The position numbers and the translations under genes are program-made. This document shows, piece by piece, positions 40,905 to 50,370 of a stretch of 64,000 bases of DNA (the stretch's first letter is position 1; each line of letters begins with the position of its first letter). Origin of the DNA: Flavobacterium oncorhynchi (lineage in GTDB: Bacteria > Bacteroidota > Bacteroidia > Flavobacteriales > Flavobacteriaceae); contig NZ_MUHA01000024.1 in the NCBI RefSeq assembly GCF_002217355.1, forward strand, positions 151,617-215,616. Reading direction: 5' to 3'. The notes below the pieces were generated by a model. The model ran no database searches. It worked only from the letters and a program-made list of their open reading frames with translations, and was not told the DNA's origin.

Positions 40905-43043
40905 TTATAAATTCTTAATTACAAATTCAGATCTTCTATTTAATTCATGCTCTTCTTCTGAACAGGCTTCATCTGTTTTACATTTTACAATTGGAACGGA
41001 TTCTCCGTATCCTTTTGCCTGAATTCTTTTTGAATTGATTCCTGACTCGATTATAAATTCTCTGGTCGAATTGGCTCTTTTTTGAGATAAATCTTCATTA
41101 TATTTCAAATTTCCTCGCGAGTCTGTATGTGATCCAATTTCAACAACCATATTTGGATATTTCTTCATCAATTCTACAACTCTGTTCAAAACTACTTTAG
41201 ATTCTTTTCGGATGTACCATAAATCGTAATCAAAATAAATAGGATCTGTTTTAATGACCAATCTGTCTTTATTATCTTTTACAACATCTTTTTCCTGAGC
41301 TAAAATTTGTTTTACTTTTTCATTCTTTTTCACTTCGGCCACAGCAATTGCTGCTTCTTTTTCTTTTTTCTCCCTTTGTTTTAATTCGATTGCGGCAAGT
41401 GCTGTTTTTTTCTTATTCTCTTCTTCTATAATAAGCTCTTGTTTTCTTTTATTTTCTGCAATCTGTTTTTCTTCTTTTTTCATAACTTCCAAAGATTTTA
41501 GAGCTAAAGAAGCATCATTTGTTTTATCTCTTGTTTTATCTAAAGTCAAGATTTTAGAAGCAGTGGTATAATTTTCTTTAGAAGCGCTAACTTTATATGA
41601 AGATTCACAAGAAACTGTAAAACTAAATTTTCCATCTACCGAAGTTGTAATTGTATTCAAGTGTTTATTTTCTGCATCTTGCAAAATTACAGTTGCATTT
41701 TCTAAAGCTAGTTTTGTATCGACATCTGTAATAATTCCTGCAATAAACTGTTTGCAGTCTTCTACGATTAAATCTTTAATTTCTTTAAACCAATAAATAT
41801 CGTCACTTCCTTTTCCTCCTTCTCTATTCGAAGCAAAATATCCTTCTTTATTGTTATCAATATTAAAAGCAAAATCATCTAGATTTGAATTTAACGGTAA
41901 TCCAATATTTATTGGTTTAGTATATTCATTGCCAATAATATCTGCTGCAAAAACATCAAGCGATCCGTAACCTAAATGCCCATCTGAAGAAAAATAAAGT
42001 TTATTATCTGATGATGCAAAAGGAAATTGTTCTCTTTTATTTGTATTAATTACTGGTCCAAGATTCTTTGGAGTATCAAATGCGCCTTTGTTTATATTTA
42101 CAGAATAAATATCAAAAGATCCTAAAGTTCCAGGCATATCTGATGCAAAATACAGTACTTTTTCATCAGCACTCAAAGCTGGATGTTCTACTGAATAGTT
42201 CGGACTGTTGAATGGAAGCGATGTAATATTTGTCCATTTCCCATCAACTAATTCTGCTTTAAAAATCTGAAGATTTGAAATTTTATTCTCGTCTCTCTTT
42301 TTCTTTCTGTTTTTAGAATTATTTCGGGTAAAATAAATGGTTTTGCCATCTTTTGTAAAAACAGCATTAGATTCATGCATTCCTGTTCGTAATGCGTCCG
42401 CAAAATAATGCGTCAGCGAATCTGCTGCATTGCTGTTTTTCAAAGGAATTGTTACCAAATTTAAATAAGTTTCATTATCCCATTTGTATTTTTTATCAAA
42501 TAAACCAGGTTTTAATTTAACGGCTGCAAATACTAGATTCTCACCATATTTTACAGCTCCAAACTCAGAATTCGGGGTATTCAGGGCTAGATTTTTAATT
42601 TCAAATCGCTTTCCTATTGCGGTAACGTTTTCTAGTATTTTCAACTCTTTTTCGAAAGCAGCAAGATCTTCCGTATTAGTAGATTTTGCATAATATTCCT
42701 TTAAAAAAGTATTCGCTTCATCGTAATTATTAGTTGCTTTTAATGTTTGTGCATATCTAAAATAATATACTCGATCTAAATTATTGTTATAGTTTTTGAT
42801 CAATAAACGATAATAGCGTTGTGCTTTTACTAAGTCATTAGTATAAAAATAAGAATCGGCTAAGTTTTTAATAACCTCTTGCGATGGTTTTTCCTCGGCT
42901 AATTTCTCATATAAAATAATAGATTCGCTGTAATACGTTTTCTCAAAAAAGCGTTTTGCTCTGCTTAATTCTTGATCTTGGGCATTTATAAACTGTATTG
43001 AAAATACGAATATAATAACGAGTAGTTTTTTCATATTTTTCAT
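40905..43043 (-). CDS. OmpA-family envelope protein with TPR and WD40-like (PD40) repeats
   Basis: About 712 residues; start taken at the ATG at 43043 (MKNMKKLL), one base after the SprF stop, giving a signal peptide ending in NAQ. In order: tetratricopeptide-like helices (about 20-130), a PD40 beta-propeller (LYFASDMPGTLGSFDIYSV, LYFSSDGHLGYGSLDVF, GYFASNREGGKGSDDIYWF), a carboxypeptidase-regulatory-like domain, a Lys/Glu-rich coiled region, and a C-terminal OmpA domain with VVEIGSHTDSRGNLKYNEDLS that binds peptidoglycan. It is the same architecture as proteins encoded next to PorP/SprF, and the third gene of the T9SS-client operon. Confidence 0.85.
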   Translation of the reverse strand: MKNMKKLLVIIFVFSIQFINAQDQELSRAKRFFEKTYYSESIILYEKLAEEKPSQEVIKNLADSYFYTNDLVKAQRYYRLLIKNYNNNLDRVYYFRYAQTLKATNNYDEANTFLKEYYAKSTNTEDLAAFEKELKILENVTAIGKRFEIKNLALNTPNSEFGAVKYGENLVFAAVKLKPGLFDKKYKWDNETYLNLVTIPLKNSNAADSLTHYFADALRTGMHESNAVFTKDGKTIYFTRNNSKNRKKKRDENKISNLQIFKAELVDGKWTNITSLPFNSPNYSVEHPALSADEKVLYFASDMPGTLGSFDIYSVNINKGAFDTPKNLGPVINTNKREQFPFASSDNKLYFSSDGHLGYGSLDVFAADIIGNEYTKPINIGLPLNSNLDDFAFNIDNNKEGYFASNREGGKGSDDIYWFKEIKDLIVEDCKQFIAGIITDVDTKLALENATVILQDAENKHLNTITTSVDGKFSFTVSCESSYKVSASKENYTTASKILTLDKTRDKTNDASLALKSLEVMKKEEKQIAENKRKQELIIEEENKKKTALAAIELKQREKKEKEAAIAVAEVKKNEKVKQILAQEKDVVKDNKDRLVIKTDPIYFDYDLWYIRKESKVVLNRVVELMKKYPNMVVEIGSHTDSRGNLKYNEDLSQKRANSTREFIIESGINSKRIQAKGYGESVPIVKCKTDEACSEEEHELNRRSEFVIKNL

Positions 43044-43044
43044 T

Positions 43045-43971
43045 TTAAAAGAATCTTGGTGATTTGTCATATCCTTTTCCTAATAAGTCCAGATCAAATA
43101 GAAGCATGATTTCGTGGGTTCCAGAATTAAACTGCCCTAAATTCGACAATGTATAATCGTAAGCATAACCCACTCTCAATGAAGGTGTGACATTGATATT
43201 GAACAACGCACTTACTGAATCATCTATTCTATAGGCTGCACCAAATTCAAATTTCTCGTTATACAAAACGTTGGCTGTAATATCCAATGTAATTGGGGCT
43301 CCTGCCACAAATTTGGACATAAATGCGGGTTTTAATTTCAATCTGTCGTTAACTTGAAAAACATAACCTGCAGTCAAAAAAGTATGTATCGCTTCTGAAC
43401 CAAAAGCGTTTATTCCAGATTTTTCTTCAACATATTTTGATTTTAATAAATTAGGAACTGACAATCCTACGTATAAATTGTCTCTGAAATAATATGCTCC
43501 TACACCAATGTTAGGTTTAGTGGCGTTTATGTTTTCTGCGAAAGCAAAATCAGTTTGAGGATCTGCAAATCGAAATCCATTAAAGTTCGTCTGCATAGAC
43601 GAAAATCCTGCTTTAAGTCCAAGCGACAATTTATTTTTTCCTCCTAAATTTAAAACATAAGCAAAGTCAGCATAAACATTGTTTTCTTTTTTAGCACCAT
43701 CGCCAATATCATCTGAAACAAATGATATACCTGCTTCAACTTTATCGGTTATTGCACTATGTGCAAAAAAGGTAAATGTTTTTGGGGCTCCAACTGCTCC
43801 AACCCACTGTGTTCTGTAAAGTCCGCCAAAATTCATCATTGCAGGAACACCTGTTGCATATGCTGGATTTACGATACTCATATTGTACATATAATGCGTA
43901 TATTCTGGATCTTGCTGTGCTGAAACGGATGTTATATATAGAAAACTAATAAGAAGTATTATTTTTTTCAT
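43045..43971 (-). CDS. PorP/SprF family outer-membrane protein
   Basis: 308 residues: signal peptide 1-18, then the family opening QQDPEYTHYMYNMSIVNPAYAT and an outer-membrane barrel to the end. PorP/SprF proteins assist T9SS secretion of clients with type-B C-terminal domains; in F. johnsoniae SprF is needed for the adhesin SprB. Here the partner client is encoded 32 bases upstream. The next gene starts one base after its stop, so translation is coupled. Confidence 0.9.
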   Translation of the reverse strand: MKKIILLISFLYITSVSAQQDPEYTHYMYNMSIVNPAYATGVPAMMNFGGLYRTQWVGAVGAPKTFTFFAHSAITDKVEAGISFVSDDIGDGAKKENNVYADFAYVLNLGGKNKLSLGLKAGFSSMQTNFNGFRFADPQTDFAFAENINATKPNIGVGAYYFRDNLYVGLSVPNLLKSKYVEEKSGINAFGSEAIHTFLTAGYVFQVNDRLKLKPAFMSKFVAGAPITLDITANVLYNEKFEFGAAYRIDDSVSALFNINVTPSLRVGYAYDYTLSNLGQFNSGTHEIMLLFDLDLLGKGYDKSPRFF

Positions 43972-44003
43972 TTGAAAACTAGGTTAAAGAATGTAAAAAG
44001 AAA

Positions 44004-46622
44004 TTATCGATTTAGGTAAAGACGTCCTTGTTTAGGAGGTTTATTATCTTTATTGAAATTGATAATATAAAAATAGACTCCGTTAGCTGCTATTCCATCT
44101 CCAAAACCAGCCGATTCAGAATTTCTTCCATCCCAATTGGGTTTATTTATATTTCCTTTAAACATTACATTTCCATATCTATTGAAAATTTCAAGTGAAT
44201 AATCTGGGTACAAAAATTCAATATCAGGAATCCTAAAAGTATCATTTACATTATCTCCATTTGGCGAAAATCCGTCAGGAATAAAAAAATCAAATTCCTT
44301 AGCATCACAATCTTTTAATGAGACTGCTACTTCTAAATAATTATCCGAAATACAATCTGTAATTGTCGACAAATCATATCCGTAATAAACAGCATTATGA
44401 ACTAATAAAGTCGTTGATTTTAATAGGTTTCCGTTTTCTTTCGCATCATACCAAGTAACGGTTGATGACACATTTGTCGCTTTTGATAAATCTGAAATAG
44501 TTGGATTTTTTAAGCCGCAAAAATCTGCTCCTCCCGAATTTAAAACTGGTGCCGGCGTGTCGTTTACTACAATTGAAACTGCAGTTGGCGCCGATGTACA
44601 ATTTGCAGAAGAAGTTTCTCTTACATAAAGATTTTCTGTTTTTAAAACATACGTATCTGCAAGCGGTGTTGCCGCTGTTTGAGAAACGTACCATTTATAT
44701 TGAGATCCTCGCGGCGTTAAATTTGTAATAGTCGCACCATCAACTTTACAAAATGTCTGCAGATTATTTACTGTTGGAGCCGACGGAATAGGATTTACAA
44801 AAAAACCATCTGATACATTATTCAAACTAACATCGCATAAAGTCGTATTATTCATCAAATTACTTGCTGAAATTACCGTAGTACCTGTATTAGCTAATAA
44901 ATTTACTGGAATAAAAAAGTCAGCATTTCCGTTTACAACATTTAAAACCACGGTTTGCAATATTGAAGAATTACTATCAGAAAGCATATAAGAAAGTGTC
45001 GCAGTAGTTAGATTTCCTAATCCTGAAACAGCCACTGGAACGGGTTCATTAAAACATTTGTCATTAGCCAATACTTTTACAGTAATTGCAGCTGGCAATG
45101 GATTAATAGTCAAATTACCTGCTACATTTGCTATTTTAGTACAACCTGTATTTAATTTTGTAATTCTAACAATAACTAGTTGTGAAACACCACTTTTGAC
45201 ATTTAAACCTGCCGGAATTTCAAATTGTGATTTACCTCCTGCAACTGTTATTGCAGCGGTTTGCCCAAGTGCAAAATTATCTCCTGTTATGTTATAAATA
45301 ATCTCATAATTACCATCTGCTAACTGAGCGGCATTTGATATTTGCACAAAAGCTTTTTTATTCTGACAGGTTGGAGTTGTAGTTAACAAAGCTCCATCTA
45401 AGCGCGGCAGCGGATTAATTTTTAAATCATAAGTCAAATTACCAATAATATTAGTACAGGCTTTTTTGCTGGTCGCTGCAACGATGTTAGTAATTGCAAT
45501 AGTAAAAGTTCCAACCTGTTTAAAATAGGCAGATTTTATTGGAAACCTAATTTCTCCATTTACAAAATTAGCAGCCACACTTTCTGATCCGCCATTTGGT
45601 CCTGAAACCGTAAAATCTATGTTATAAGTTCCGTTAGGAATAACTGAAGTTCCTTGTGTAATTTTGGCTGAATAAACAGCATCAGCGATTCTATCTTCGC
45701 AAATATCTGATTCCACCACAAGTTTAGCATCTGAAAAATCAAGTCTTTTTTCAATTCTAATAATAGCCGAGACTGATTTTGACGGGCAAATTTTATTATC
45801 TAAAGGTGTAACCGTATAAACATATTGAAATTCTCCTTCTCCATAAGTTTCAAACAACTGCTCTAAATTAACATTATGATCACCTGCAGAAGTTACGTCT
45901 GGGCCATTCCATTTGCCTCCCAAATCATGATCTGTAATTAAACTATACAAATCAAAATCTGCGTAGGCAGCTAAACCATCACTTCCGCATAACAATAAAT
46001 CTTTTGCAGTTCCTGCTTTTGGTGCTCTATAAATTTTAACAAATACTGTAGCGGTCTTTTCAGTACAAGTTCCTATTTGCGGCATTGTATACGTAAATTG
46101 GTAAACTCCTATTTTTCCTTTTACAGGATATGCTGCATCTACATACTCATTATTAGTATCATCATGCCATCTTCCATTTTCATGCGGACTTAAAAACTTC
46201 CCGTCAAAAGCCTGAAAAAGAGTAAAGTCTTTATCATCATCACAAACCGATATATTAGATGGAACGCCGGCATATCCTCCGACCACAACAGTAACTGTTG
46301 ATGAATTATCAGTACAACCAGAAATGCCTTCTATTTTGTAAGTATAGCGATAAATTCTGCTATTCCGAATCTCTTGTACATTTAATACGCCAGTTGCCGT
46401 ATTTAATCCTCCGGAGCCATTATCGTCGGTCCAAATTCCTCCTGGAGCTGCGCTGCCAAGCAGATTAAATAAGGAAATAGTTTTACTTGCTGGATCTGGA
46501 GTATCACATACTTGAAAAAAAGCATCACTTCCTGCACATTGTGCATATATTTTTGAAGGCAAAACAAGTAAAAAAACAAAAAACAGTGGTATTTGTAAGA
46601 ATTTAACGTAGTTTTTGGTCAT
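44004..46622 (-). CDS. Large secreted protein with T9SS type-B (gliding-motility) C-terminal domain
   Basis: 872 residues: signal peptide (about 1-27, ending YAQ), then repeated immunoglobulin/PKD-like beta domains with Cys-containing turns (SGCTDNSSTVTVVV, GTCTEKTATVFVKI, NCTSAPTAVSIVV). The last about 85 residues are the type-B sorting domain: DFFIPDGFSPNGDNVNDTF, YSLEIFNRYGNVMF, GVYFYIINF, ending in a Lys/Arg-rich tail. Such proteins are exported through T9SS to the surface, often as adhesins. It is the first gene of the operon with SprF and OmpA proteins. Confidence 0.92.
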   Translation of the reverse strand: MTKNYVKFLQIPLFFVFLLVLPSKIYAQCAGSDAFFQVCDTPDPASKTISLFNLLGSAAPGGIWTDDNGSGGLNTATGVLNVQEIRNSRIYRYTYKIEGISGCTDNSSTVTVVVGGYAGVPSNISVCDDDKDFTLFQAFDGKFLSPHENGRWHDDTNNEYVDAAYPVKGKIGVYQFTYTMPQIGTCTEKTATVFVKIYRAPKAGTAKDLLLCGSDGLAAYADFDLYSLITDHDLGGKWNGPDVTSAGDHNVNLEQLFETYGEGEFQYVYTVTPLDNKICPSKSVSAIIRIEKRLDFSDAKLVVESDICEDRIADAVYSAKITQGTSVIPNGTYNIDFTVSGPNGGSESVAANFVNGEIRFPIKSAYFKQVGTFTIAITNIVAATSKKACTNIIGNLTYDLKINPLPRLDGALLTTTPTCQNKKAFVQISNAAQLADGNYEIIYNITGDNFALGQTAAITVAGGKSQFEIPAGLNVKSGVSQLVIVRITKLNTGCTKIANVAGNLTINPLPAAITVKVLANDKCFNEPVPVAVSGLGNLTTATLSYMLSDSNSSILQTVVLNVVNGNADFFIPVNLLANTGTTVISASNLMNNTTLCDVSLNNVSDGFFVNPIPSAPTVNNLQTFCKVDGATITNLTPRGSQYKWYVSQTAATPLADTYVLKTENLYVRETSSANCTSAPTAVSIVVNDTPAPVLNSGGADFCGLKNPTISDLSKATNVSSTVTWYDAKENGNLLKSTTLLVHNAVYYGYDLSTITDCISDNYLEVAVSLKDCDAKEFDFFIPDGFSPNGDNVNDTFRIPDIEFLYPDYSLEIFNRYGNVMFKGNINKPNWDGRNSESAGFGDGIAANGVYFYIINFNKDNKPPKQGRLYLNR

Positions 46623-46733
46623 GTATTATTATTTTGGTTAAACATACAAATAATAAAACACTTGCCAAAAAAAACATAAAATTCTGATTAATTTTAGGTT
46701 TCTATATAATGTTATTTCATCTCAAAAGTAAAA

Positions 46734-48062
46734 TTACAACTCATCTTCGAGCCTAAATCGAAACTTTAAAACAAGACTATTTCTCTCGACTTCTAGGTTA
46801 ATAAATATATCTTCCTCTGATTTTAAAAGCTGATTTATCTGCTGTAAAGTAAACTTATATGGTCTATCTCCATTAATACTTATTATAATATCTCCTTTTT
46901 GAAGTCCGCACTTTTCAGCCGCCGAGTTTTTCCGAATATTAACAATCTCAAAAACCGGTTTCAGTAAAAATTTATATCTAAAATTTCCGCCGCCGCCGTT
47001 TTCATTTTTTTCGATATCACTTACTGTCGAAGCAAGCTGAACTGTTTCTAGATGCACTGTTTCCTGAACCCATTGCAAACCATTATGCTGAACAGTAATT
47101 CCACTTTTATTATAAGTAAAAGGCTCGGCGAATTTATTGTTCTTTTTAAGATATATCTTTCGGTCTGTATAATCCATTACCAAAGTAAACCTTTTTAAAA
47201 TCTCTCCGCCTACAGATCCAACTCTTCCCGGAACCATCTTTACATTTCGAATAGATGTAGAATCAGGAAAAGCAACAATTGGTTTTTTAAAATTAAAATC
47301 GGCAATCGAAAAACTCTTAATTCTAGCCCGATGACCTTCAATATCTCCGCTAAATCCTTTTCCTAAAAAATCAGGAAAATTCTTTTCTGGAAGCTTAATT
47401 TTATTGTTTTCAAAAACCCAAAAAGCATCACTATTGCCAATATCAATAAGCAGTTTCGCAGGAATATTAATGCTGTCTAAAACAGCCGAAGCATTAATAT
47501 AGGGTTTAGATCTTTCTATTGTAATTGGAATTGCTTCAAATTTTGTGTCCAGCTTTTTCTGAATCTCTTTTTTGTTGTCATAAACCGTAATTTTCTTTCT
47601 TACGTAATTCACTTCAACAATGTTGTTTTTAAAAAACTTATAGCCAATAATTCCATTAACAGGAATACCAATATGCGAAGACAAATTAAATCCTTGATCT
47701 AAAATAACATACAACATGTGATTTTCTGATTTTAATCCATGTGTTTCTAATGTATTATTGGTTGATTTAAGTCCTTCTATTTCTTCTTCGGCGCCAAGTC
47801 CTCTAAGTTTTATTTTCTGGACATTATTAAATTTAACTTCCTGCATTTCATCCATACTGAAAAGAATAGTTTCTTCAACACCGGAATCTAAAAGGAAATT
47901 AAGTTCTATTCCGTTTACTTTAATCGGAATAAAAATGAGGTTATTTATCAATTGAAAGGGAACAACTACCTTTTTACTATTGTTTTGAATTATGAAATTA
48001 TCTTGAGCCAGCAGGTTAAAAGATAAGAATAACCCAAAAAACAACATAATATATTTTTTCAT
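46734..48062 (-). CDS. Retropepsin-like aspartyl protease with C-terminal PDZ domain
   Basis: 442 residues from the ATG at 48062; the frame extends to a TTG at 48068. Signal peptide 1-20. The first aspartyl-protease half has the active-site-like FLLDSGVEETILF (about 55-67) and a flap region; the second half has LLIDIGNSDAFWVF (about 208-221), where Asp-Ile-Gly replaces Asp-Thr/Ser-Gly. One chain therefore carries both halves, like pepsins, unlike dimeric retropepsins. A PDZ domain ends the protein (CGLQKGDIIISINGDRPY). Role and substrates are unknown. Confidence 0.8.
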   Translation of the reverse strand: MKKYIMLFFGLFLSFNLLAQDNFIIQNNSKKVVVPFQLINNLIFIPIKVNGIELNFLLDSGVEETILFSMDEMQEVKFNNVQKIKLRGLGAEEEIEGLKSTNNTLETHGLKSENHMLYVILDQGFNLSSHIGIPVNGIIGYKFFKNNIVEVNYVRKKITVYDNKKEIQKKLDTKFEAIPITIERSKPYINASAVLDSINIPAKLLIDIGNSDAFWVFENNKIKLPEKNFPDFLGKGFSGDIEGHRARIKSFSIADFNFKKPIVAFPDSTSIRNVKMVPGRVGSVGGEILKRFTLVMDYTDRKIYLKKNNKFAEPFTYNKSGITVQHNGLQWVQETVHLETVQLASTVSDIEKNENGGGGNFRYKFLLKPVFEIVNIRKNSAAEKCGLQKGDIIISINGDRPYKFTLQQINQLLKSEEDIFINLEVERNSLVLKFRFRLEDEL

Positions 48063-48155
48063 TGACAATATTTTATTATAAAATTACTAAATATATTTAT
48101 AATTGTTACATTTTCATAAGTACTTGTATTGTTTACGTTAAATTCGAAAAAAAAA

Positions 48156-48167
48156 TGCAAATTTGCA
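48156..48167. promoter_or_regulatory. TGCAAATTTGCA palindrome before the aminotransferase
   Basis: A perfect 12-bp palindrome 17 bases upstream of the aminotransferase ATG. It includes AAATTTG, which may be part of a -7 box, and could also be an operator. Confidence 0.4.
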
Positions 48168-48184
48168 CTTCAATAATAAATCTC

Positions 48185-49381
48185 ATGCCAACAATTTCTA
48201 ACAAAGGCAGAAACATGCCCGAATCTCCGATACGCAAGCTTGCTCCTTATGCTGATTTAGCAAAGCAAAAAGGACACAAAGTGTATCATTTAAACATTGG
48301 TCAACCGGATATCAAGACACCCGAAGTGGCCATCGAGGCGGTAAAAAATATTGACAGAACTATTATAGAATACAGCCCATCTGCTGGATATGAAAGTTAC
48401 AGAAAAAAATTAGCAAAATTTTACCAACGCCAAAATGTAAACGTTAACTCAGAAGACATCATTGTAACTACTGGTGGCTCTGAAGCCTTATTGTTTGCGT
48501 TGGCCACAATTACAGATCCGGGAGATGAAATCATCATTCCAGAACCTTTTTATGCTAATTATCATGCATTTGCTTCTTCTACAAGTGCAACAGTAGTGCC
48601 GCTTGTTTCGACTATTGAAACGGCATTTGCTTTGCCAAGTATCGAGGAAGTTGAAAAGTTGATTACTCCAAAAACGAAAGCCATTTTAATTTGTAATCCA
48701 GGCAATCCAACAGGCTATTTATATTCAGAAACTGAAATTAAACAATTAGCAAGTTTAATTAAAAAATACGATCTCTATTTAATTGCTGATGAGGTTTATC
48801 GTGAGTTTTTATATGATGGAGATGACATTCACTATTCTGTAATGAATCTTGAAGATGTACAACAAAATGTAATTATGGTCGATTCAGTTTCAAAACGCTA
48901 CAGTATGTGCGGCGCAAGAATTGGCTGTTTGGTCACTAAAAATAAAGAAGTACTGGCAACGGTAATGAAATTTGCTCAGGCACGTTTAAGTCCGCCAACT
49001 ATTGAACAAATTGCCTGCGAAGCTGCGATTGACACTCCGCAAAGTTATTTTGACGAAGTTATCTCTGAATACAAGGAACGTCGTAATACTTTAATCCATG
49101 AATTAAATAAAATCGAAGGCGTAATGGTTACCAAACCTAAAGGTGCTTTTTACTGCATTGCTCAATTGCCAATTGACAACGCCGATGATTTTGCTCAATG
49201 GCTTTTAGAAAGCTATGATTTAAACGGTGAAACGGTTATGGTTGCTCCTGCTGCCGGATTTTATTCTACTCCGGGAATGGGATTGAATCAGGTAAGAATA
49301 GCTTATGTACTAAATAAAAAAGATTTAATTACTGCTGTAAATATTTTAAAAGAAGCTCTTTTAGTTTACAACAAAAAATAA
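48185..49381 (+). CDS. Class I/II pyridoxal-phosphate aminotransferase
   Basis: 398 residues from the ATG at 48185. A longer frame from 48062 would add 41 hydrophobic residues unlike the family and would overlap the divergent gene, so it is rejected. Family motifs: YSPSAGYESYRKKLAKFY, the PLP-pocket NPGNPTGYLYSETE, ADEVYREFLYDG with the conserved Asp, and the Schiff-base Lys in DSVSKRYSMCGARIGC. It belongs to the aspartate-aminotransferase alpha group. The donor/acceptor pair cannot be read from sequence. Confidence 0.9.
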   Translation: MPTISNKGRNMPESPIRKLAPYADLAKQKGHKVYHLNIGQPDIKTPEVAIEAVKNIDRTIIEYSPSAGYESYRKKLAKFYQRQNVNVNSEDIIVTTGGSEALLFALATITDPGDEIIIPEPFYANYHAFASSTSATVVPLVSTIETAFALPSIEEVEKLITPKTKAILICNPGNPTGYLYSETEIKQLASLIKKYDLYLIADEVYREFLYDGDDIHYSVMNLEDVQQNVIMVDSVSKRYSMCGARIGCLVTKNKEVLATVMKFAQARLSPPTIEQIACEAAIDTPQSYFDEVISEYKERRNTLIHELNKIEGVMVTKPKGAFYCIAQLPIDNADDFAQWLLESYDLNGETVMVAPAAGFYSTPGMGLNQVRIAYVLNKKDLITAVNILKEALLVYNKK

Positions 49382-49403
49382 AATCATAAAATACATTCCT
49401 TTT

Positions 49404-49438
49404 AAAAGACAATAACCATCTAAGTTATTGTCTTTTAT
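49404..49438 (+). terminator. Terminator after the aminotransferase gene
   Basis: A perfect 13-bp stem, AAAAGACAATAAC / GTTATTGTCTTTT (49404-49416, 49424-49436), in the 200-base gap before folE. Confidence 0.85.
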
Positions 49439-49583
49439 GTTTTAACACCATACTGATTTAGTCTTTATTTAAACTATATCTTAAAAGGATCGATTAAATA
49501 ATAAAAACCATAGAAAAGGTTTCCTATTTATTAATTATCTTTACCGCCTTAAAAAGATATACCCATTATAATAGTAGTTTTTA

Positions 49584-50255
49584 ATGATAAACAACGAAGA
49601 TTTTTTAGACGAAATAGGTGACAGTCATTTCAGCAGTAATGCAAAAAACCCTCTAAGAGAGGATGCTTTCGACTTAAGCGATGACGAAAAAATAGAAAAA
49701 ATTAAAAAAGATGTTGAAAACATTCTCCAAACTCTTGGAATGGATTTGACAGATGACAGCATAAAAGGTACTCCAAACCGAGTTGCAAAAATGTTTGTAA
49801 AAGAAATTTTTGGAGGTCTTAATCCTTCAAAACAACCAAAAGCTTCAACTTTTGATAATAATTACAAATACGGTGAAATGCTTGTTGAGAAAAACATCAC
49901 TGTTTATTCTACCTGCGAACACCATTTACTGCCAATTATAGGGCGCGCTCATGTTGCTTATATTTCAAACGGAAGAGTTATTGGTTTATCAAAAATGAAT
50001 CGTATTGTTGAATATTATGCAAAAAGACCTCAGGTTCAAGAGCGTTTAACAATGCAGATTGTTCAAGAACTTCAAAAAGCTTTAGGAACAGAAGATGTTG
50101 CCTGCGTTATTGATGCTAAACATCTTTGCGTAAACTCAAGAGGAATCAAAGACATCGAAAGCAGCACTGTAACGTCTGAATTTGGTGGGAAATTTAAAGA
50201 TCCTCAAACAAAAAGAGAATTTCTTGACTACATTAAACTAGAAACTCAGTTTTAA
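49584..50255 (+). CDS. folE: GTP cyclohydrolase I (type IA)
   Basis: Converts GTP to 7,8-dihydroneopterin triphosphate, the first step of folate (and queuosine/pterin) synthesis. Zinc ligands are in STCEHHLLPI (Cys and His) and DAKHLCVNSRG (Cys). The signature GLSKMNRIVEYYAKRPQVQERLT is intact. It has an N-terminal extension of about 35 acidic residues (MINNEDFLDEIGDSHFSS...) compared with E. coli FolE. Probably transcribed alone or with cysS (115-base gap containing a foldback repeat). Confidence 0.95.
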   Translation: MINNEDFLDEIGDSHFSSNAKNPLREDAFDLSDDEKIEKIKKDVENILQTLGMDLTDDSIKGTPNRVAKMFVKEIFGGLNPSKQPKASTFDNNYKYGEMLVEKNITVYSTCEHHLLPIIGRAHVAYISNGRVIGLSKMNRIVEYYAKRPQVQERLTMQIVQELQKALGTEDVACVIDAKHLCVNSRGIKDIESSTVTSEFGGKFKDPQTKREFLDYIKLETQF

Positions 50256-50263
50256 ATATTTGT

Positions 50264-50352
50264 TAAATCGTTTATTTGCTAAATCGCTATATCATTTTTT
50301 TTGAATTTCAGATTTGACAAATAAACGGTGAAACGATTAAACAAATAACAAA
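50264..50352. repeat. GTTAAATC octamer foldback between folE and cysS
   Basis: Left arm in octamers: GTTAAATC, GTTTATTT, GCTAAATC, GCTATATC. The right arm (about 50314-50352) is the inverted form (GACAAATAAACGGTGAAACG, then ATTAAACAAAT). Same family as 39597-39722. Confidence 0.65.
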
Positions 50353-50370
50353 TAAACAGCAATATCAAAT

